This document shows, piece by piece, positions 7,033 through 9,073 of a stretch of DNA of 9,073 nucleotides. The position numbers were made by a program, and so were the translations under genes. The stretch covers positions 1 to 9,073 of the forward strand of contig CAXMRH010000220.1 in the NCBI GenBank assembly GCA_964196045.1. The letters run 5' to 3'. This DNA is from SHLQ01 sp964196045 (GTDB taxonomy: Bacteria > Actinomycetota > Acidimicrobiia > Acidimicrobiales > SHLQ01). Numbering within the stretch: position 1 is the stretch's first letter; the number at the start of each line of letters is the position of its first letter. Below the pieces are notes generated by a model. It was not told where the DNA came from and did no database searches. It saw only the letters and a list, made by a program, of their open reading frames with translations.

Positions 7033-7477
7033 AGGCCGTGGCTTCTTCCAGAAGCTCAGCGAGCCCATCGAGGCACCCAGACCAACCATCCTGATGTCCC
7101 TGCCACGTCGGCTCTGTCGCGATACCGCTATGCGTCACGACGATCTCGGTGCCATCCGGGGTTGGAAGAAACTCGATGATCACGCGTTCGGGGGAGGGCA
7201 GGTCCACTGCTTCGACATACCAGGTGTGTTGGAGCTGGCTCGGCCGTTGGATGTCCTCTTACACACCGGCAATCCATGTGGTTGATCCGTCAGGAGCCAG
7301 ATTGGCGAGACGAAACATGCCTCCGACCTGAAGGTTCACTTCTGCGTGGATGCACTCGACGCCAGCTGGCCCCCACCAGTTGACCAGGTGTTCGGGGTCC
7401 GTCCACGTGTCGAAGACCCGGTCGGGATTCGCTCGCACGTGTTGCCGTACGACGAGGGCTGGTTGCGTGTCGGTCAT
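7031..7477 (-). pseudogene. SRPBCC/AHSA1-family protein interrupted by an in-frame TAA
   Basis: Read from ATG 7477, the frame gives 72 residues of a typical AHSA1-like SRPBCC fold: VFDTWTDPEHLVNWWGP, then GGMFRLANLAPDGSTTWIAGV. It then meets TAA at 7261-7259. The same frame continues without any shift for 75 more codons to TAG at 7033-7031 and encodes the missing half: EDIQRPSQLQHTWYVEA, ERVIIEFLPTPDGTEIVVTHSGI, and the ending GHQDGWSGCLDGLAELLEEA. The total of 148 codons is the usual family length. The stop falls where relatives have an aromatic residue (often Tyr), so one base change from TAC or TAT explains it. The start has AGGA 6 bases upstream and forms an ATGA overlap with the ArsR stop. 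Alternatives are a sequencing error or stop readthrough. The family binds small hydrophobic ligands or acts as a co-chaperone; no ligand can be inferred. Confidence 0.87.
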
Positions 7478-7740
7478 GGTGTTTCCTGTTCGGTGCTCTC
7501 CACGTAGTCCGCGAACGCGGACAGCGTTGTCTCCCAACGCTCGCGGCGCGAAGTCAACCAGGACTCCGCATTCTCGAGTACGCCCTCTTGTAATGAGCAC
7601 CGCCGCGCCTTGCCTTGGCGTGTCCGTCTCACCAAACCGGTTTTCTCGAGCACCGAAAGATGTTTCGAGACGGCTGCGAGTGTCATGTCGAATGGCTCGG
7701 CGAGCTCCGAAATAGTCGCATCGCCTTCGCCAAGTTCCAT
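7474..7740 (-). CDS. ArsR-family winged-helix regulator, N-terminally truncated
   Basis: The 88-aa product carries the ArsR DNA-binding core. Helix 2 is ATISELAEPFD (8-18), the recognition helix is TLAAVSKHLSVLEKTGLV (20-37), and the wing is RRTRQGKARRCSL (38-50). A C-terminal helix (AESWLTSRRERWETTLSAFADYVE) is typical of the ArsR subgroup paired with SRPBCC genes. Family members usually carry another 20-25 residues at the front (an ALADPTRRAIL-type helix 1, part of the dimer interface). They are absent: ATG 7740 is the only start, since upstream in frame there are seven non-start codons and then TAG at 7764-7762. No other frame upstream encodes the missing helix, and no Shine-Dalgarno precedes this ATG. 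The stop overlaps the SRPBCC ATG (ATGA). Repression of the downstream pair is the normal expectation, but the protein may be non-functional. Confidence 0.82.
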   Translation of the reverse strand: MELGEGDATISELAEPFDMTLAAVSKHLSVLEKTGLVRRTRQGKARRCSLQEGVLENAESWLTSRRERWETTLSAFADYVESTEQETP

Positions 7741-7741
7741 G

Positions 7742-7750
7742 AAAGGAGAG
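7742..7750 (+). promoter_or_regulatory. Strong Shine-Dalgarno of the plus-strand SRPBCC gene
   Basis: AAAGGAGAG with its AGGAG core at 7744-7748 lies 6 bases before the ATG at 7755, the strongest ribosome binding site in the window. It occupies almost all of the 14-base gap to the oppositely oriented ArsR start, leaving no room for a promoter between the two genes. Confidence 0.8.
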
Positions 7751-7754
7751 ACAA

Positions 7755-8162
7755 ATGGGCGCTACAACAGATACCTCAGAGACGATCACCCAGACAAACA
7801 CGTTCAACGCCTCGGTTTCTACGGTGTTCGGCATCATTGCCAGCTCGTCGGAACACAGCGCAATGACCGGTGCACCCGCAGAGCTGTCAGACGAACCCGG
7901 AGGGTCCTTCACGACACACGGTGGAGCGATCGAGGGCTGGCTCATCGAGTCGCTCTCCAACGAACGACTGGTCCAAGCATGGCGGCCAGCCGACTGGCCG
8001 GCGGGTGTCTACTCGCTCGTGCGATACGACTTCGTAGCCAACGGAGATTCGACCGACATCACCCTGACTCACAGCGCCATCCCTGAAGGAGCCGCGCCTC
8101 ACCTAGCTGAAGGCTGGAACACGATGTACCGGGGCCCACTCGCTGCTCATCTAGACCGTTAG
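7755..8162 (+). CDS. SRPBCC/AHSA1-family protein (intact)
   Basis: A complete 135-aa START-like domain. The N-terminal strand TQTNTFNASVSTVFGIIASSSEHSAMTG (about 13-39) leads into the turn EPGGSFTTHGGAIEGW (47-62), then SNERLVQAWRPADWPAGVYSLV (68-89) and the C-terminal helix after THSAIPEGAAPHLAEGWNTMY (105-125). These match the subgroup of small soluble AHSA1-like proteins often seen beside ArsR regulators. The length is normal and nothing is interrupted. The ATG at 7755 has an excellent ribosome binding site. It is a distant paralogue of the broken minus-strand SRPBCC gene and shares the TLTH/VVTH strand and the GW helix. The gene converges on the LysR gene with 29 bases between stops. It starts head-to-head with truncated ArsR, so its promoter must lie within the ArsR coding region. 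Ligand and function are unknown. Confidence 0.9.
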   Translation: MGATTDTSETITQTNTFNASVSTVFGIIASSSEHSAMTGAPAELSDEPGGSFTTHGGAIEGWLIESLSNERLVQAWRPADWPAGVYSLVRYDFVANGDSTDITLTHSAIPEGAAPHLAEGWNTMYRGPLAAHLDR

Positions 8163-8186
8163 CGGCGAGATGTGATCCGCGGCGAG
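8162..8186 (+). repeat. Short direct repeat between convergent SRPBCC and LysR genes
   Basis: GCGGCGAG occurs at 8162-8169 and 8179-8186 in the 29-base gap separating the two stop codons. No stem with a T tract is present, so I see no intrinsic terminator for either gene here. It is probably a chance GC-rich repeat. Confidence 0.25.
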
Positions 8187-8191
8187 GCGGC

Positions 8192-9073
8192 CTACGCGGT
8201 ATCTTCCGCGACGGTCACGTGCAGTCCAGGTTGTTGCTCGCCATGTTCGGCGACCACGTCGCCGATCACTTTCTGCACGGCGCGTGCAGGGGCTGGCAAG
8301 GTCGTCCACCGGCGATACGCCAGTCCGACACTTCTGGTCGACATGTCGTCGATGTGCACGATCTTCCACAGGTCTCCTTCGCCATACAGAGCTGCGGTCG
8401 CCGGCACGAGTGCTGGCGCGAAGCCCTGGAAGGCAAGAGACGCGAGCAGTCGCATGCCGTCGAGTTCTGCTTTCGGCTGGAGTTTCACACCGATTTCGGC
8501 TGCGGCTTCGTCCACTTCGTTTCGGAACTGCGTGCCCTCGGGTGGAAGGACCAGTTCGTGTCGAGACAGCTCCGCAAGAGAGACGCGTTCGAATTCGGCC
8601 AAGGGGTGACCTTTTGGCACTATGAGCACTCGCTCTTCATCAAACAGGGGCTCGGAGGTGAGCTCCGGCTCGGACAGGGGAAGGTTCAGGACCGCCATGG
8701 TCAATTGGCCACTCTGCAGCTGCGGTAGCAAGCCTGTGGTGGTGGCGTCGACGACCACAAGATGTACACCGGGAAAGTCCGCGCGCAGAGATGTCAAGAG
8801 TGCGGGCACGAGCCAACGCCCCGTGGTGCCGATGATTCCGAAACGCACAGTTCCTCGGATGTCGTCTCGCAACGCCGAGACATCGGACGGGATCGCCTGG
8901 AGTTCCGCCTTGATCCGTCGTGAGCGGAGGACGACCACCTCACCCTCGGCCGTGAGTTCACCGGTGCGACGGTCGACCAGCACAGCATCGAGCTCGCGCT
9001 CGAGTCGAGCAACGTGAGTCGACACATTCGACTGCACGGTGTGCAGCGCCCGTGCGGCAGCACTGAAGCTGCG
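8192..9073 (-). CDS. LysR-family transcriptional regulator (N-terminus outside window)
   Basis: A winged helix-turn-helix regulator with a periplasmic-binding-protein-like effector domain. 293 residues are visible. The frame is open to the right edge and begins SFSAAARALHTVQSNVSTHVARLE, the recognition part of the LysR HTH, so about 20 residues of the start are missing. The GTG at 9037 is the Val of HTVQSNV and is not a start. After a linker helix (LRSRRIKAELQAIPSD), the effector domain starts at GTVRFGIIGTTGRWLVPALL. It continues through VLIVPKGHPLAEFERVSLAEL and the second lobe ELDGMRLLASLAFQGFAPALVPATAA, ending in a long C-terminal helix and a polar tail. The usual divergent target gene would lie to the right, outside the window; the visible SRPBCC neighbour is convergent. 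The co-inducer cannot be predicted. Confidence 0.93.
   Translation of the reverse strand, partial: RSFSAAARALHTVQSNVSTHVARLERELDAVLVDRRTGELTAEGEVVVLRSRRIKAELQAIPSDVSALRDDIRGTVRFGIIGTTGRWLVPALLTSLRADFPGVHLVVVDATTTGLLPQLQSGQLTMAVLNLPLSEPELTSEPLFDEERVLIVPKGHPLAEFERVSLAELSRHELVLPPEGTQFRNEVDEAAAEIGVKLQPKAELDGMRLLASLAFQGFAPALVPATAALYGEGDLWKIVHIDDMSTRSVGLAYRRWTTLPAPARAVQKVIGDVVAEHGEQQPGLHVTVAEDTA

Noticed and set aside
7259..7960. 233-aa minus-strand open frame joining upstream sequence to the SRPBCC fragment
   Set aside because: Only the part from ATG 7477 is SRPBCC. The upstream part is out of frame with arsR and antisense to the plus-strand SRPBCC gene, so it is not a fusion protein.
7610..8086. 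158-aa plus-strand open frame overlapping arsR and the SRPBCC gene
   Set aside because: It is a different frame from the real SRPBCC gene at 7755 and antisense to the ArsR core, with no family motifs.
8192..9037. LysR gene starting at the GTG at 9037
   Set aside because: The frame continues to the window edge with SFSAAARALHT, the normal first part of the LysR helix-turn-helix, so the gene is cut by the window rather than short.

Overview
The window is GC-rich, densely coded bacterial DNA. It most resembles a high-GC actinomycete, perhaps an Acidimicrobiia-like lineage. The evidence for this is inference only: GTG starts, frequent 4-base gene overlaps, an actinobacterial-style thymidine kinase zinc site, an AccD/PccB-type carboxyltransferase, and an ArsR/SRPBCC gene pair. 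I see no rRNA, tRNA, CRISPR array, insertion sequence or phage gene. No gene-free gap exceeds about 165 bases.

Left part (1-1977, plus strand): the 3' part of a vitamin B12-dependent (class II) ribonucleotide reductase gene, followed through an ATGA stop/start overlap by thymidine kinase. This is a two-gene dNTP-supply unit that pairs de novo reduction with thymidine salvage.

Middle (1983-5523, minus strand): a secreted subtilisin-like serine protease with 15 tandem RTX calcium-binding nonapeptides at its C-terminus, ending 5 bases from the convergent tdk stop. Upstream of it on the same strand is citrate synthase, with a clear ribosome binding site and a GTG start.

Right-middle (5687-7740, minus strand): a tightly packed set in the order ArsR-type regulator, SRPBCC/AHSA1 protein, acyl-CoA carboxylase carboxyltransferase. 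The regulator lacks its normal N-terminus. The SRPBCC gene has an in-frame TAA in the middle of its fold, and the same reading frame continues as a convincing C-terminal half. The carboxyltransferase is short, with a divergent N-terminal half.

Right end (7755-9073): a second, intact SRPBCC gene starts head-to-head with the truncated ArsR only 14 bases away. It converges on a LysR-type regulator whose first residues lie beyond the window.

Most of the window is ordinary metabolism. The part that deserves attention is 7031-8162, where an ArsR/SRPBCC module appears to be rearranged and decaying. The unusual carboxyltransferase and the RTX subtilase are secondary points. I did not find evidence for a wholly new system.
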